Notes under the pieces: generated by a model
The model's database searches: none
Told to the model about the DNA's origin: nothing
The model's input: the letters and a program-made list of their open reading frames with translations, nothing else
Part shown: positions 1 to 11,490 of the stretch, piece after piece
Position numbering within the stretch: the first letter of the stretch is position 1
Layout: the number at the start of each line of letters is the position of its first letter
Translations under genes and position numbers: made by a program
Assembly (NCBI RefSeq): GCF_003255815.1
Contig: NC_037680.1
Span: 10,434,564-10,498,563, forward strand
Source of the DNA: Theropithecus gelada
Taxonomy: Eukaryota; Chordata; Mammalia; Primates; Cercopithecidae
DNA length: 64,000 nt
Direction of reading: 5' to 3'

Positions 1-27
1 CAAAACAAAACAAAATAAAACAAAAAT
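1..27. repeat. A-rich (AAAAC)n tract
   Basis: Simple A/C repeat at the left edge. It is probably the tail of a retroelement that lies outside the window. Confidence 0.6.
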
Positions 28-99
28 ATGCCTTCTACTGTATAACTTTTGCACCATTGTAAAGTTTAAAAATCATAAGTTGAATCATCACAAGTCAAG

Positions 100-745
100 G
101 ACCATCTGCACATATGTTTAGCTTTTCTAGATACTGTCAAACAGCTTTCCAAAGTGGTAGTACCAGTTTACCTGCCCACCAGAAGAGTATGAGTTCTAAC
201 TGCTTCACAGTCTTGTCAACATGTGATTTTATCTGTTTCTCTCATTTTAGCTATTTTGGTGTATATGTAGTAGTATTACATTGTGGTTTTAATTTGAATT
301 TCCCTGATGACTAATGAAGCTGAACATTCTTTTAATGCATATTGAGCATTTCCTCCAAAAAACTGTTTAACTCTTTTTTTTTTCTTTTTTTTTCGAGATG
401 GGGTCTTGCCCTGTTACCCAGGCTGGAGTGCAGTGGTGCGATCATGGTTCACTGCAGCCTCAATCTCCTGGGCTCAAGTGATCCTCCCACCTCAGCCTCC
501 CAAGTAGCTGGGACTACAGGCATACACCACCACACCTGGCTAATTTTTGTATTTTTTGTAGAGACAGGGTTTTGCCATTTGCCCAGACTGGTCTTGAACT
601 CCTGGGCTCAAGCAATCCACCTACCTCAATCTCCCAAAATGTTGGGATTATAGGTGTGAGCCAACATGCCTGGGCTGCTTAAGTCCTTTGCCTGTTTTTC
701 TATTGGGTTGTCAGAGCTGAGCAAAGGCTTTTATATGATACGATG
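100..745 (-). mobile_element. Old L1 (L1M-type) ORF2 3' part, antisense, split by an Alu
   Basis: Both sides of the Alu at 374-675 match antisense L1 ORF2 C-terminal sequence. The left side has 'ctttccaaagtggtag' and 'tttccctgatgactaatga'; the right side resumes with 'tcctttgcctgtttttctat'. The divergence indicates an old L1M copy, and no intact reading frame remains. Confidence 0.75.
374..675 (-). mobile_element. AluJ, full length
   Basis: Starts with a poly-T head and 'gagatggggtcttgccctg', then shows left and right monomers and ends in 'aacatgcctgggc'. AluJ-type bases and high divergence point to an early primate insertion into the flanking L1. Confidence 0.9.
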
Positions 746-850
746 TCATGGATTTATTTATATTTATTAACATATAAAGATGCTCATAATACTGGAAGAG
801 AAAGTAAAAATTACAATGGCTCTAACACAGCTTGCTTAATATAATCATAT

Positions 851-1204
851 TGTCTTAGTCCATTTTTTGCTGCTGTAACAAAATACCATAGATTGGGTAA
901 TTTGTAAAGAAAAGTATGTTATTCATCTCATGGTTCTGGAGGCTGGGAAATCCAAGAGTATGGTGTTGGCATCTGGTGAGGCCTCCTTGCTATGTCATAA
1001 CATGTCAGAGAGCATCATATGACATGAAAAAAGTGTGCATAGCAGCTCAAGTCTCTCTTCTTCTAATAAAGCCACCAGTTCCATCATCTAATAACCTTAT
1101 CTAATCCTAATTATCTCCTAAGGGTGCCACCTCCAATCAATGTATAAATTTGGGAATTCAGTTTCCAATACGTGAAATTTCGGGGACATATTCAAATCTT
1201 ACAC
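851..1204 (-). mobile_element. MaLR-type solo LTR (MLT1A/MSTD-like)
   Basis: Begins 'tgtcttagtccatttt' and contains 'gattgggtaatttgtaaag', the reversed 3' end of MaLR LTRs. It ends in a degraded 'acatattcaaatcttaca'. The subfamily is uncertain. Confidence 0.7.
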
Positions 1205-2711
1205 GTTTTTATTTACAATTATATAAACTTGAAGGATAATACACTAAAATATGATCCATAACTCTCTCTGATTGGGAAGATTATGAATAGTTTTAACTTT
1301 CTACTTTCTAGCTACCCTTATTTGTTTTGTCTTCATTTGTTTTAATAACAAGCATGGATTACTTTTATAATCTGGAAAAACAATAAAACTGGTTTTATTT
1401 TGAAACAAACAATCAAAACTCAAAATGAAACAAAACCTTCTCAGTATGTGCTGGTTTGGGTTAGCCATCAGCCCTGTCCCATCTGGAGCACCAAGAGACA
1501 CTGAGGAAAAGTGTGCTCTCTGGGCATGTTTTGAAAGTTTGAGTTAGGAGAAGAGAGTGTAAAAATGAAGAATTGCTTTTATTGCACTATAGCCATGTGC
1601 TCCCTCCCACCCCGCTGAGCCTGGAAGATGATCAGGGCCATAAAGACTGGCTAATTACTTAAATTGCCTCTTCTTTGTGGGAGCGAACTTTCTCAGTGCA
1701 ATCGACTGGGCTTATTTGGTCTGATGACTGGAGTCCTGCTGTTAGCTAGGGTGAGGAAAGCACATTATTACAGTGTGTAAGTATAATGCTTTTGTTTACA
1801 TTTCACAAGGCAAACAGAGTGACTTCCAGTCTTGTGTAACCTGGAGTTCTACCAGAACCAGGGCTAGGAAGCACGTGATACTTCCCTCTGTTTCCCATTT
1901 TGTTCTATTTGGTCCTACTAACCCATAAACCAAAAACTAGTATGAAACCACCCTACCCATTAATATACAACTTCTAAAAATTTTTGAAGCAATTTTACAT
2001 TTCTGGAAAAGTTGCAAGTGTAGTACAAAGAACATTTATCCCCTGGACTGCTTGAGAGGAAGTTGTCCCCATGATTCTCCATCACTCCAAATACTTTAAT
2101 ATTTTCCACAAAGAGGGGTATTCTCTTACATAATGAGAATACAACCACTAAAATTGGGAAATTGACACTGAAACATTAATACCATCCATATTCATATTTC
2201 TTCAGCTTTCCCATATAATGTCTCTTATAGCAAAAAATCCAGTGCAGAAGTATGTGTTGTATTAAATAACTGAGTTTTTGATGACTGTGTTGAAAACTTG
2301 CATCTCTTTAAAATCTGAACAGTCTTTGGCCAGGGCTTCTTGTCTCTGTCCCAGGAAGACTTCCTCCCTCTCCTCTACCACCCACAGGAAGGTGCTATGG
2401 ATTCTTGGTCTTGAGGGGCACGGACACAGGAAGAGTGCTGATGTTGCAAAAAGGAAGGGCAGGCTTGGCATGGGGAAGCAGGGTGGAGACAGGGATGTGG
2501 GGCAGAGAATCCTCCCATGATGGGGATAGTACCCAGGAAATGTCAACTAAGCCTCATATAAAATTCTCCATCTGCCTTTTAATTTTTTCTCTGTATCTCT
2601 TCTATTGTCTTCCTTTTTCCTATTCCTTCGACTTCCTTCTTCATGCCTTTCTCATTTTCAAACTCTTCCATCGTTCTCATGTACTCCTCCTCCTGTGTTT
2701 CTTAGACATTT
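1205..2711. other. No gene seen; apparently unique sequence
   Basis: About 1.5 kb with no family recognised by eye. Overlapping open frames of 80-107 codons at 2262-2728 on both strands show no domain or codon pattern and run into the next Alu, so they are treated as chance. Confidence 0.5.
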
Positions 2712-3010
2712 CTTTTTTCTTTTTTTGAGACAGAGTTTTCGCCTTGTTGCCCAGGCTGGAGTGCAGTGGCACGATCTCAGCTCACTGCAACCTCTGCCTC
2801 CAGGGTTCAAGCAATTCTCCTGCCTCAGCCTCCTAAGTAGCTGGGATTACAGGTGTGCATCACCACGCCCAGCTAATTTTTTGTATTTTTATTACTGTCA
2901 GGGTTTCATCATGTTGGCCAGGCTGGTCTCGAACTCCTGACCTCAGGTGATCCACCTGCCTTGGCCTCCCAAAGTGCAGGGATTACAGGCGTGAGCCACC
3001 ACGCCTGGCC
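2712..3010 (-). mobile_element. AluS, full length
   Basis: Poly-T head, 'gcccaggctggagtgcagtgg', both monomers, and an end at 'gtgagccaccacgcctggcc'. Confidence 0.92.
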
Positions 3011-3177
3011 TCCATTTACAATCGCTATAAAAAAATAACCTAAGAATACATCTAACCAAAGAGGTGAAAGTTCTCTACAAGGAGAACTACAAAACACTAA
3101 AAACACTACTGAAAGAAATCATAGGTGTCACAAACAAATGGAAAAGCATTCCATGTTCATGGATCAGAGTTAATATC

Positions 3178-3476
3178 TTTTTTTTTTTTTTTTTGAGACA
3201 GAGTCTCACTCTGTTGCCCAGGCTGGAGTACAGGGACATGATCTTGGCTCACTGCAACCTCTGCCTCCCAGGTTCAAGTGATTCTCGTGCCTCAGCCTCT
3301 TGAGTAGCTGGGATTACAAGCACGCACCACCGCACCCAGATAATTTTTGTCATTTCAGTGGAGGCGAGGTTTCACCATGTTGGCTAGGCTGGTCCCGAAC
3401 TTCTGAGCTCAAGTCATCTGCCTGCCTTAGCCTCCCAAACTACTGAGATTATAGGTGTGAGCCACTGCACCTGGCC
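3178..3476 (-). mobile_element. AluS inside L1
   Basis: 17-base poly-T, 'gagacagagtctcactctg', and an end at 'gccactgcacctggcc'. L1 ORF2 sequence flanks both sides. Confidence 0.9.
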
Positions 3477-3870
3477 AGTAAATTGATTTTTGATAAAGGT
3501 GCCATGAACACACAATGGGCAAAAGACAGTCTTTTTAATAAATGGTGTTGGGAAAACTGGATAGCCACACGCATAAGATTGAAACTAGATCCTTATCTCT
3601 CTCCATATAAAAAAAAACCAACTCTAAGTGGATTAAAGCCTTAAATTTAAGCCTCCAAAACTATGAAACTGTTAGAAGAAAACACAGGGGAAAGCTCTGT
3701 GACATTGGTCTGGGCAATAATTTACCTCAAAAGCACAGGCAACGAAAGCAAAAAATGGACAAATGGGATTACATCAAACTGATGTACAGCTTCCTTTGCA
3801 CAGCAAAGGAAACAATGGTGTTAAGAGACAACCTACAGAATGGGAGAACATATTTGCAAACTATGTATTT

Positions 3871-4172
3871 TATTTTATTTTATTCTTTTGAGACGGAGTT
3901 TCACCCTTGTCCCCCAGGCTGGAGTGCAATGGCATAATCTTGGCTCACTGCAACGTCCGCCTCCTGGGTTCAAGCAATTCTCCTGCCTCAACCTTCCGAG
4001 TAGCGGGGATTACATGTGCGTGCCACCATGCCCAGCTAATTTTTGTATTTTTAATAGAGACGGGGTTTCACCATGTTGGCCAGGCTGGTCTCAAACTCCT
4101 GACTTCAGGTGATCCACTTGCCTCGGCCTCCCAAAATGCTAGGATTACATGTGCGAGTCACCACGCTCTGCC
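3871..4172 (-). mobile_element. AluS inside L1, with target-site duplication
   Basis: The Alu is bracketed by a 13-bp duplication with one mismatch: 'aaactatgtattt' at 3858-3870 and 'aaactatatattt' at 4173-4185. It lies within L1 ORF2 sequence. Confidence 0.92.
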
Positions 4173-4359
4173 AAACTATATATTTCATAAGAGATTAACG
4201 TCCAAAATACGTAAGGAACTCAAGCAACTCAATAGCAAAAACAGATAATCTGATTTTAAAATTCAGCAAGAGATCTCTTAGGCATTTTGCAAAGAAGATA
4301 TACAGATAGCCAACAGGTACATGAAAAAAAAATACTCAACATCACTAATCATCAGAGAG

Positions 4360-4390
4360 ATCACTTCTTGGCCTTTTGGCTAAGATCAAG
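4360..4390 (+). pseudogene. U2 snRNA 5'-end retropseudogene fragment (31 nt)
   Basis: The 31 bases correspond to nucleotides 1-31 of U2 spliceosomal RNA, including 'ggccttttggctaagatcaa'. Only two differences are seen, at U2 positions 4 (G to A) and 10 (C to T), and both fit CpG decay. The fragment interrupts L1 ORF2 and is flanked by 'taatcatcagaga' (4346-4358) and 'taatcatcagata' (4391-4403), a 13-bp target-site duplication with one mismatch. There is no poly-A tail and the rest of U2 is absent. This matches the class of truncated snRNA pseudogenes explained by internally or self-primed reverse transcription. It is too short to be functional. Confidence 0.85.
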
Positions 4391-4862
4391 TAATCATCAG
4401 ATAATGCAAATGAAAACCGCAATGAGATATGTCATATTACCTCACTCCAGCTAGAATGACTTTTATCAAAAAGACAAAAGATAACAAGCGATGGAAAGGA
4501 TATAGAAAAGGGATCCCTTACATACCATTAGTGGGAATGGAAATCAGTCTAGCCATTATGAAAAACATTATGGAGGTTCCTGAAAAATTAAAAACACTAC
4601 TACCAGATGATCTAACAATCCCACTACTGGGTATGTAACCAGAATAAATCAATGTGTTAAACAGATATCTGCATTCCTGTGTTTACAGAAACACTATTCA
4701 CAATAGCCAAGATAATGCAATCAATCTAAGTGTCTATCAACAGATGCATGGATAAACAGAATGTGCTCTCTATATACAATGGAATACTACTCAGCCATTA
4801 AAAAACATTGAAATACTGTCATTTATGACAAATAAAAGGGAAATGAAACTTTAAAAAATAAA

Positions 4863-5400
4863 AAACAAAATATGTATCTCATGAAGACATTGTAGATTTT
4901 CTTTCTTTCTTTTTTGTAGTTCCGTAAATATGTCTGTTCTAACTCTGCTCCTCAGGCTCCATAGGTGTGTGTTTTCCAGAAGAGTCTGTCCTGTCTTGCT
5001 TGTTCTTAACACTCACTGTCATGATGATCTCTCTCACTCCCATGATTTCAACTCTGTGGATGATTCCCAAATGTATCTCCTTCAAACTGACATTAGTCTG
5101 ATCTCCGGGGTTGCATTTCCAGGTGCCTATCAGATACCTTAAACTCAACCAAACTTGTTAGTAATATTTTATACCCTCCTTAGAGCGGCTCAGTCTACTG
5201 ACTTCTGATGTGAAAACTCATGCTTTTTTATTCCTTCTTGTCTTTTCCACCGCTCTTCCAAGCTTTAGTAATTGTCAGTTATTTCTTTGAAATGTTATTT
5301 TTATCTTTTTGGGTTCATTCCCACATCATTTGCTTCTACAGTATTTAATAAACATATATTAATTTTCCTATTTCTCTTCTAGTACTTTTTCATTTTTAAT
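4863..5400. other. No gene seen; unclassified sequence
   Basis: About 540 bp of moderately AT-rich sequence. The part around 5040-5150 ('gatgattcccaaatgtatct') resembles an old mammalian repeat that I cannot name. Confidence 0.4.
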
Positions 5401-6566
5401 TTATTTTAGTAGCTTTATGGAGATACAATTTACATGCACACAATTCACCCAAGATAAATGCACAGTTTAATTACTTTTGTAAATGTAGAGAGTGATGCAA
5501 CCATCAACACCATCTAGTTTTATGACATTTTCTTCAACTCATAAAATGCCCTTGTATCCATTTGCAGTTCTTTCTCATGCTCACCTTCAGTCTCAGGCAA
5601 CCACTGATCTGCTTTTTATTTCTATAGATTTGCTTTTTCTAGAAATTTTATACAATTGGAACTGTACAATATGTAGCCTTCTGTGTCTTTTTTTTTCATG
5701 TAGCACAATGCATTTGAGGTTTATTCATGTGGAAATATCAGTAGTTTCTTTCTTTTGTATTGCTGAGTAGCATTCCATTGTACAGATCTACTACATTTAC
5801 TTTATCTATGCACCAGTTAATGAATATTTGAATTACTTTCAGTTTTTACTTATTATGAATAATGTGGCTTCAAACACTCCCATGTACGTTTTTAGTTAGA
5901 CATACACCTTCAATTCTCTTCATAGATACTTAGGAGTGAAATTGATGGATGATTTCTTAAGTATAGGTACAGGTTTAACTTTTTAACACACTTCCAAACT
6001 ATTTTCCAAAGTGACTATGCCATTTTAAAATCTTACCAACACATACTTGTCAATACTTGGTACTGTCAATCTCTTAATTATAGGCATTTTAGTGGGTATG
6101 AGCTGAGTGTATGTTATTGTGGTTTTGGTTGCATTTCCCTAATGATTAATTATTTTGAACATTTTTCATGTGTTTGTTAGCCATTCATATATCTTCTTAG
6201 GTGATATGTCTACTAAAATCCTTTACACATTTTTAATTAGCTTCAAACTATTGAGCTGTACAAATTCTTTGCATTATCTGTATATAAATCCTTGATCAAA
6301 TAAATAATTTGCAAATATTTTCTCCCAGTGTATGGTTTATCTGTTTACTTTCTTAATGCTATCTTTTGAAGAACTAAAGTTTTAAATTTTGTTGAAGTAT
6401 AATATATCAATATATTTTTTATGAATCATATTTTTGATGTCAAATCTAAAAATCTTTTTTTGCCTAATTCAAGGTCACAAAGATTTTTCTTCTATCTTTT
6501 AAAGAAGTTTTATAGTTTTGGTTCTTACATTGAAGCTTATGGTCCATTTAAATTAATTTTTGTGTA

Positions 6567-7174
6567 TCTCTGCTGGTGGGAATGTAAATTAGTACAACCT
6601 CTATGGAAAACAGTATGGAGATTTCTTTAAAAACTAAAAGTAGAGCTACCTTTCGATCCAACGATCCCACTTCTGAGTATCTACCCAAAGGAGTCATTAT
6701 AAAAAAGACACCTGCATGCATATGTTCATTGCAGCACAATTCACAACTGCAAAGATAAGGAACTAACCTAAGTGCTCATCGACCAATAAGTGGATAAGGA
6801 AAATAAGGTATATATACACCATGAATACTACTCAGCCATAAACAAGAATCAAATAATGTCTTCTGCAGCAACTTTGATGAAGTAACTCAGGAATAAAAAG
6901 CCAAATATTGCATGTTCTCACTTACAAGTGGGAGCTAAGCTATGGGTATGCAAAGGCATACAGAGTGATATAATGGACTCTGAAGACTCAGACGCGGGAG
7001 GGTAGGAGGGAGGGCAAGTGATAAAAAGCTATGTATTGGGTACAACAGGTGACAGTTGCACTAAAATCTCAGACTTCATCACTATACAATTCATCCATGC
7101 AACTATTGAAAATTTCAACTATTGAAATAAAAAATAGTAAATAAAAATACAAATAAAAAAGGCAAAAAATAATA
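6567..7174 (+). mobile_element. 5'-truncated L1 (3' end), sense, inside the antisense L1M
   Basis: ORF2 C-terminal sequence ('tgctggtgggaatgtaaatt'), the L1 3' UTR ('gcatgttctcacttacaagt') and an A-rich tail up to about 7174. It is younger than its antisense L1 host. The host flanks look like a degraded short duplication ('ttttgtgta' and 'tttctgta'). Confidence 0.8.
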
Positions 7175-7240
7175 AGTTTCTGTATGGTGTGAGATAAAGG
7201 CCTAAAGTCATTTATTTTATAGCAATTCAATTCTATAAGT

Positions 7241-7614
7241 ATATTAGTCCATTCTCATGCTGCTAATAAAGACATACCCAAGATTAGGTAATTTATAATG
7301 GAAAGAGATTTAATTTACTCACAGTTCAGCATGGCTGGGGAGGCCTCAGGAAACTTACAATCATGGTAGAAGGGGAAGCAAACACGTCCTTCTTCACATG
7401 GTGGCAGCAAGGAGAAGCGCAGAGCACAAGGGGGAAAGGGCCCTTATAAAACCACCAAATCTCATGAGAACTTACTCACTATCATGAGATCAGCATGAGG
7501 GTAACCACCCCATGATTAAATTACCTCCCACTGGGTCCCTGCCATGACACATGGGGATTATGAAAGCTATAATTCAAGATGAAATTTGTGTGGGGACACA
7601 GCCAAACCATATTA
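7241..7614 (-). mobile_element. MST/THE1-type MaLR solo LTR
   Basis: Reads as the reverse complement of a THE1/MST LTR: 'attagtccattctcatgctg' near the left edge, 'catggctggggaggcctcag' internally, and 'ggggacacagccaaaccat' at the right edge. About 374 bp, complete or nearly so, with no internal provirus. It lies inside the L1M element. Confidence 0.85.
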
Positions 7615-8894
7615 ATAAACATTATCTGTTGAAAAAAAACCTGTCTTTTCTACAGGTATTGCCTTTGTACCCTTGTCAAAAATCAATTGTCCATAAATGT
7701 AAAGGTTTATTTTTGTACTCTCTATTCTGTTCCATTGACCAACATGTCTGTCCTTATGCCAATACCACCCTGAATTGATTACTCTAGGTTTACGGTAAAT
7801 TTTGAAATGAAGTAATATGAATTGTGGAGTTTTTTGAAACTTACATTGGCTAGTCTAGATCCTTTGCATCTTAATATATATTTTGAAATCAACTTGCTAA
7901 TTTCTACACAATCCTAACTGGAATTTTGGTAGGGATTGCATTTGAATTTGTAGATAAATTTGGTTAGAATTGCCATCTCAACAACACTGAGTTTTCCAAC
8001 CCAGGAGAACACGTTTCTCCATTTATTTATACCTTCACAAAATATTGTTTCAAAGTTCTCAGTGTATGAGTCTTACACTTCTATTGTTAATATTTTCCCA
8101 AGTGTTTTATTATTTTTTTATTGTATTGTGAGTGCAATTTTTTTCCTTAATATCATTTTAGATTGTTCATTGCTAGCATATAAAAATACAATTGATTTTT
8201 TATATTGGTTTTATATCCTGCAACCTTTCTAACCTTACTCATTAGCTCTAGCAGGTTTTTAAAAATAGATTCCACCAGATTTTCTACACACATCTTCTGT
8301 GATTAAGGACAGTTTTATTTCTTTTTTTCCCAGTCTGGACGCCTTCTATTATTTTTTTCTGGCCTATTCCTGGCTGTAACTTTCAGCAAAATTTTCAATA
8401 GAAGTGTTAAGAATGGACATGCTTGTCTTGTTTCTGATCTCTTGGGTCTTTCACCATCAAATATCACACAGGTATAGGTTTCTTGAGAAAAGCTCTTTAT
8501 AAGGTTGAAGAAGTTCTGCTTTTTTCTACTTTGTGGAAAGTTCTTTTTATTTTATCATGGATTTTGTCAAATGATTTTCCTGTGTCTATTGAGATGATCA
8601 TGTGATTTTTATTCTTTATTCCATTAATATGGTATGTAATATTAATATATTTTCAGATGCTAATCTAACCTTACTTTCCTGAGGTAATTCCCACTTTGTC
8701 ATGGTGTGTACTTAAAAATGTATGTTTATATATTCTGTTTGCTAGTATTATTTTTAAAGAGGTTTTGCATCTATTTTTATGAGGGATTTTAGTGGATAGT
8801 TTTTCCTACTTCCGATATCTTTGTATTGTGTTGGCATCTGGGTAACGACACTGGTCTCATCAAATGAGTTGGGAAATATTTCCTCCTCACATAT

Positions 8895-9323
8895 TGATAT
8901 GGGTTGAATTGTGCCCTCGTCCCCAAATGTAGATGTTAAAATGCTAAGCGCCAGAGCCTCTGAATGTGCTCTTATTTGGGGATAAGGTTTTTATAGAAGT
9001 AATCAAGTTAAAATGAGGTCTTTAGGGTAGGTCCCAATCCGATACAACCGGTGTGCTTGTAAGAAGGGGAAATTTGGACACAGACACAGAGACACAGACA
9101 CAGACACATTAACAAAGACAATGTGAAGACAGGCAGAAGATGACTCTGCAAGCCAATGAAAGAGGCCTGGAACAGACCCTTCCCTCACAGTCCCTGGAAG
9201 GAACCAGCCTACCCACACCTTGGTCTTGGACTTGTAGCCTCTAGAACTGTGAGACAATAAATTTCCGTAGTTTAAGCCACATAGTGCGGTACTTTGTTAT
9301 GTCAGCCCTCATAAACAAGTACA
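8895..9323 (+). mobile_element. MaLR-like solo LTR (subfamily uncertain)
   Basis: Starts 'tgatatgggttgaattgtg' and ends '...acaagtaca' (TG...CA). Diagnostic internal strings are 'ggaaatttggacacagacac' and 'gaactgtgagacaataaatt', the latter holding the AATAAA signal. L1M sequence flanks both sides. The short (GACACA)n-like run at 9075-9107 is internal. Confidence 0.7.
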
Positions 9324-10027
9324 CTGATTTTCTGAAGAGTTTGTATAGGATTGGCAAGATTTCGTCCTTAAAAATTGGATACGATTTACCAGTAAAGTCA
9401 TCTGGGCCTAGACTTTTTTTTTTTTTTTTTTTGTGGGAAGATTTTAAGTTTCTAATTCAATTTCTTATTTGTTATCAGTCTCTTCAGATTTTAAATTTCT
9501 GACTGAGTCAGTTTTGGTAATTTTTGCCTTTCTTGGAATTTATACATTTCATCAACGTTGTATAATTTGCTGGCATAAAGTGGTTCATAATATTCCCTTA
9601 AAATTCTTTCTGTAGGGTCGGTAGTTACATTCTCTTTTCATTCCTGATTTTGGTAATGTATGTCTTATTTCTTTTCTTCTTTGTCAGTCTAGCAAAAATT
9701 TTATCAATTATATTTCTCTTTTCAAATAATCAGCTTTTGACTTTCTTCCTTATTGTTTTTATTTTATTGATTTGTATTTTGATCGCTATTGTTTCCTTCC
9801 ATTTACTTTGGGTATATTTTGCCCTTCTTTTTCTACCTTTTTGAAGTGAAAGATTAGATTATGGATTATAGATCTTTCTTCCTTCTAATTTAAGCATTTA
9901 AAGCTATAAACTTTCGTCCAGGCCTTGCATTAGCTACCCTCATAAATTTCAGTGGTTTTCAGTTCATTCAGTTTGAAATATTTTCTAATTAACCTTATGA
10001 TTTTTTTCTTTGATCCATGGTTATTCA

Positions 10028-10526
10028 ATGATTTATTTATTTATTTATTATTTTATTTTTTCAGGGGATGGCGTTTTGCTCTTGTCGCCTAGGCAGGAGT
10101 GCAATGGCATGATCTCGGCTCACTGCAACATCCACCTCCCAGGTTCAAGCGATTCTTCTGCCTCAGCCACCTGAGTAGCTGCGACTACAGGCGTGTGCCA
10201 CCATGCCGGCTAATTTTTGTATTTTTAGTAGATATGGGGTTTCACAGATGGAGTCTCACTCTGTCACCCAGGCTGGAGTGCAGTGGCTCGATATCAACTC
10301 ACTGCAACCTCTGCCTCCCAGGTTCAAGTAATTCTCCTGCCTCAGCCTCCTAAGTGGCTGCGACTACATGTGTGTGCCACCATGCCGGCTAATTTTTGTA
10401 TTTTTAGTAGATATGGGGTTTCACCATGTTAGCCAGGCTGATCTTGAGCTCCTGACCTTAGGTAATCTACCCGCCTCAGCCTCCCAAATTGTTGGCATTA
10501 CAGGCGTGAGCCACCACTCCCAGCCT
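10028..10526 (-). mobile_element. Alu with internal tandem duplication
   Basis: One Alu insertion about 500 bp long, bracketed by the perfect duplication 'ccatggttattca' (10015-10027 and 10527-10539). A partial Alu ends at 'ggggtttcac' (10245) and restarts at 'agatggagtctcactctg' (10246). Both copies share non-consensus features such as 'gctgcgactaca', 'accatgccggctaat' and 'gtagatatggggtttcac'. This indicates duplication within one Alu rather than two independent insertions. Confidence 0.85.
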
Positions 10527-11129
10527 CCATGGTTATTCAGAAGTATGTTTTTCAAATGTTTGAGGGTTTACCAAATTTCTTTCTGTTGTTAATTTTCAAT
10601 TTAGTTCCTTCAGGGTTGGAGGACATACTTCAGATGACTTCGGTCCTTTTAAGTTTATTGAGACTAGTTTTGTGATCCAGCTAGGGCTCTATCCTGGAAA
10701 ATGTTCCATGTGGACGTGAAAGGATTATGTTCCCTGCTGTTGGGTGGGAGCATTCTATATGTTACTTGGGTAAAGTTGTTTGACAGTTGTGCAAGATTTA
10801 TATATCCTTATTCATTTTATGTCTAGCCATTCTATTAGTTGCTTAGAGAAGGGACTTGAAATTTTGGATTATAATTACTAAATTGCCCATTTCTCCTTTC
10901 CGTTCTGTCAGTGTTTGCTGCCTGTATGTGCTATTCAATGCCTATGTCTTTACAATTGTTTTATCTTTCTGATGTTTTGATACTTTTATCATTATGAAAT
11001 GTTGTTGCTATTTATCCCTAGCAATATTTCTTGTTTTAAATTCTATTTTTTTCCTGATATTAACATAGGTATTTACACTTCCTTATGGTAACATTTTGTA
11101 TGATTTATATATATTTTCTCCATTCTTTT

Positions 11130-11415
11130 TTATTTTTATTTTTTGGCAGAGTCTCTCTCTGTCGCCAGGCTGGAGTGCACCGGTACGATCTCTGCTCACT
11201 GCAACCTCCGCCTCCCAGGTTCAAGCGATTCTCTTGCTGCAGCCTCCTGAGTAGTGGGGATTACAGGTGTGCACCACCATGACTAGCTAATTTTGGTATT
11301 TTTAGTAGAGTTGGGGTTTCACCATGTTGGCTAGGCTGCTCTCGAACTCCCAACTTCAAGCGATCCCTCCACCTGGGCCTCCCAAAATGCAGGGATTACA
11401 GGCATGAGCCAGCCG
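11130..11415 (-). mobile_element. AluS with target-site duplication
   Basis: Bracketed by 'tattttctccattctttt' (11112-11129) and 'tattttccccattctttt' (11416-11433), 18 bp with one mismatch. Inserted into the antisense L1M. The last few bases of the Alu 5' end are missing. Confidence 0.9.
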
Positions 11416-11490
11416 TATTTTCCCCATTCTTTTACTTTGTAACTACTTGTGTGTTTGAATTAAAAGTGCTTTTCTTGAAGACAGCTTATG

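Larger units (their letters stand above)
3011..4862 (+). mobile_element. Old L1 ORF2 3' half, sense, interrupted three times
   Basis: Sense-strand L1 ORF2 can be followed through four pieces: 3011-3177 ('gtgaaagttctctacaagga'), 3477-3857, 4173-4345 and 4391-4862 ('atggaatactactcagcca'). Two antisense Alus and a U2 snRNA fragment interrupt it. Numerous stops and indels show it is dead. It ends in an A-rich tail near 4862 without a clear 3' UTR. Confidence 0.8.
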
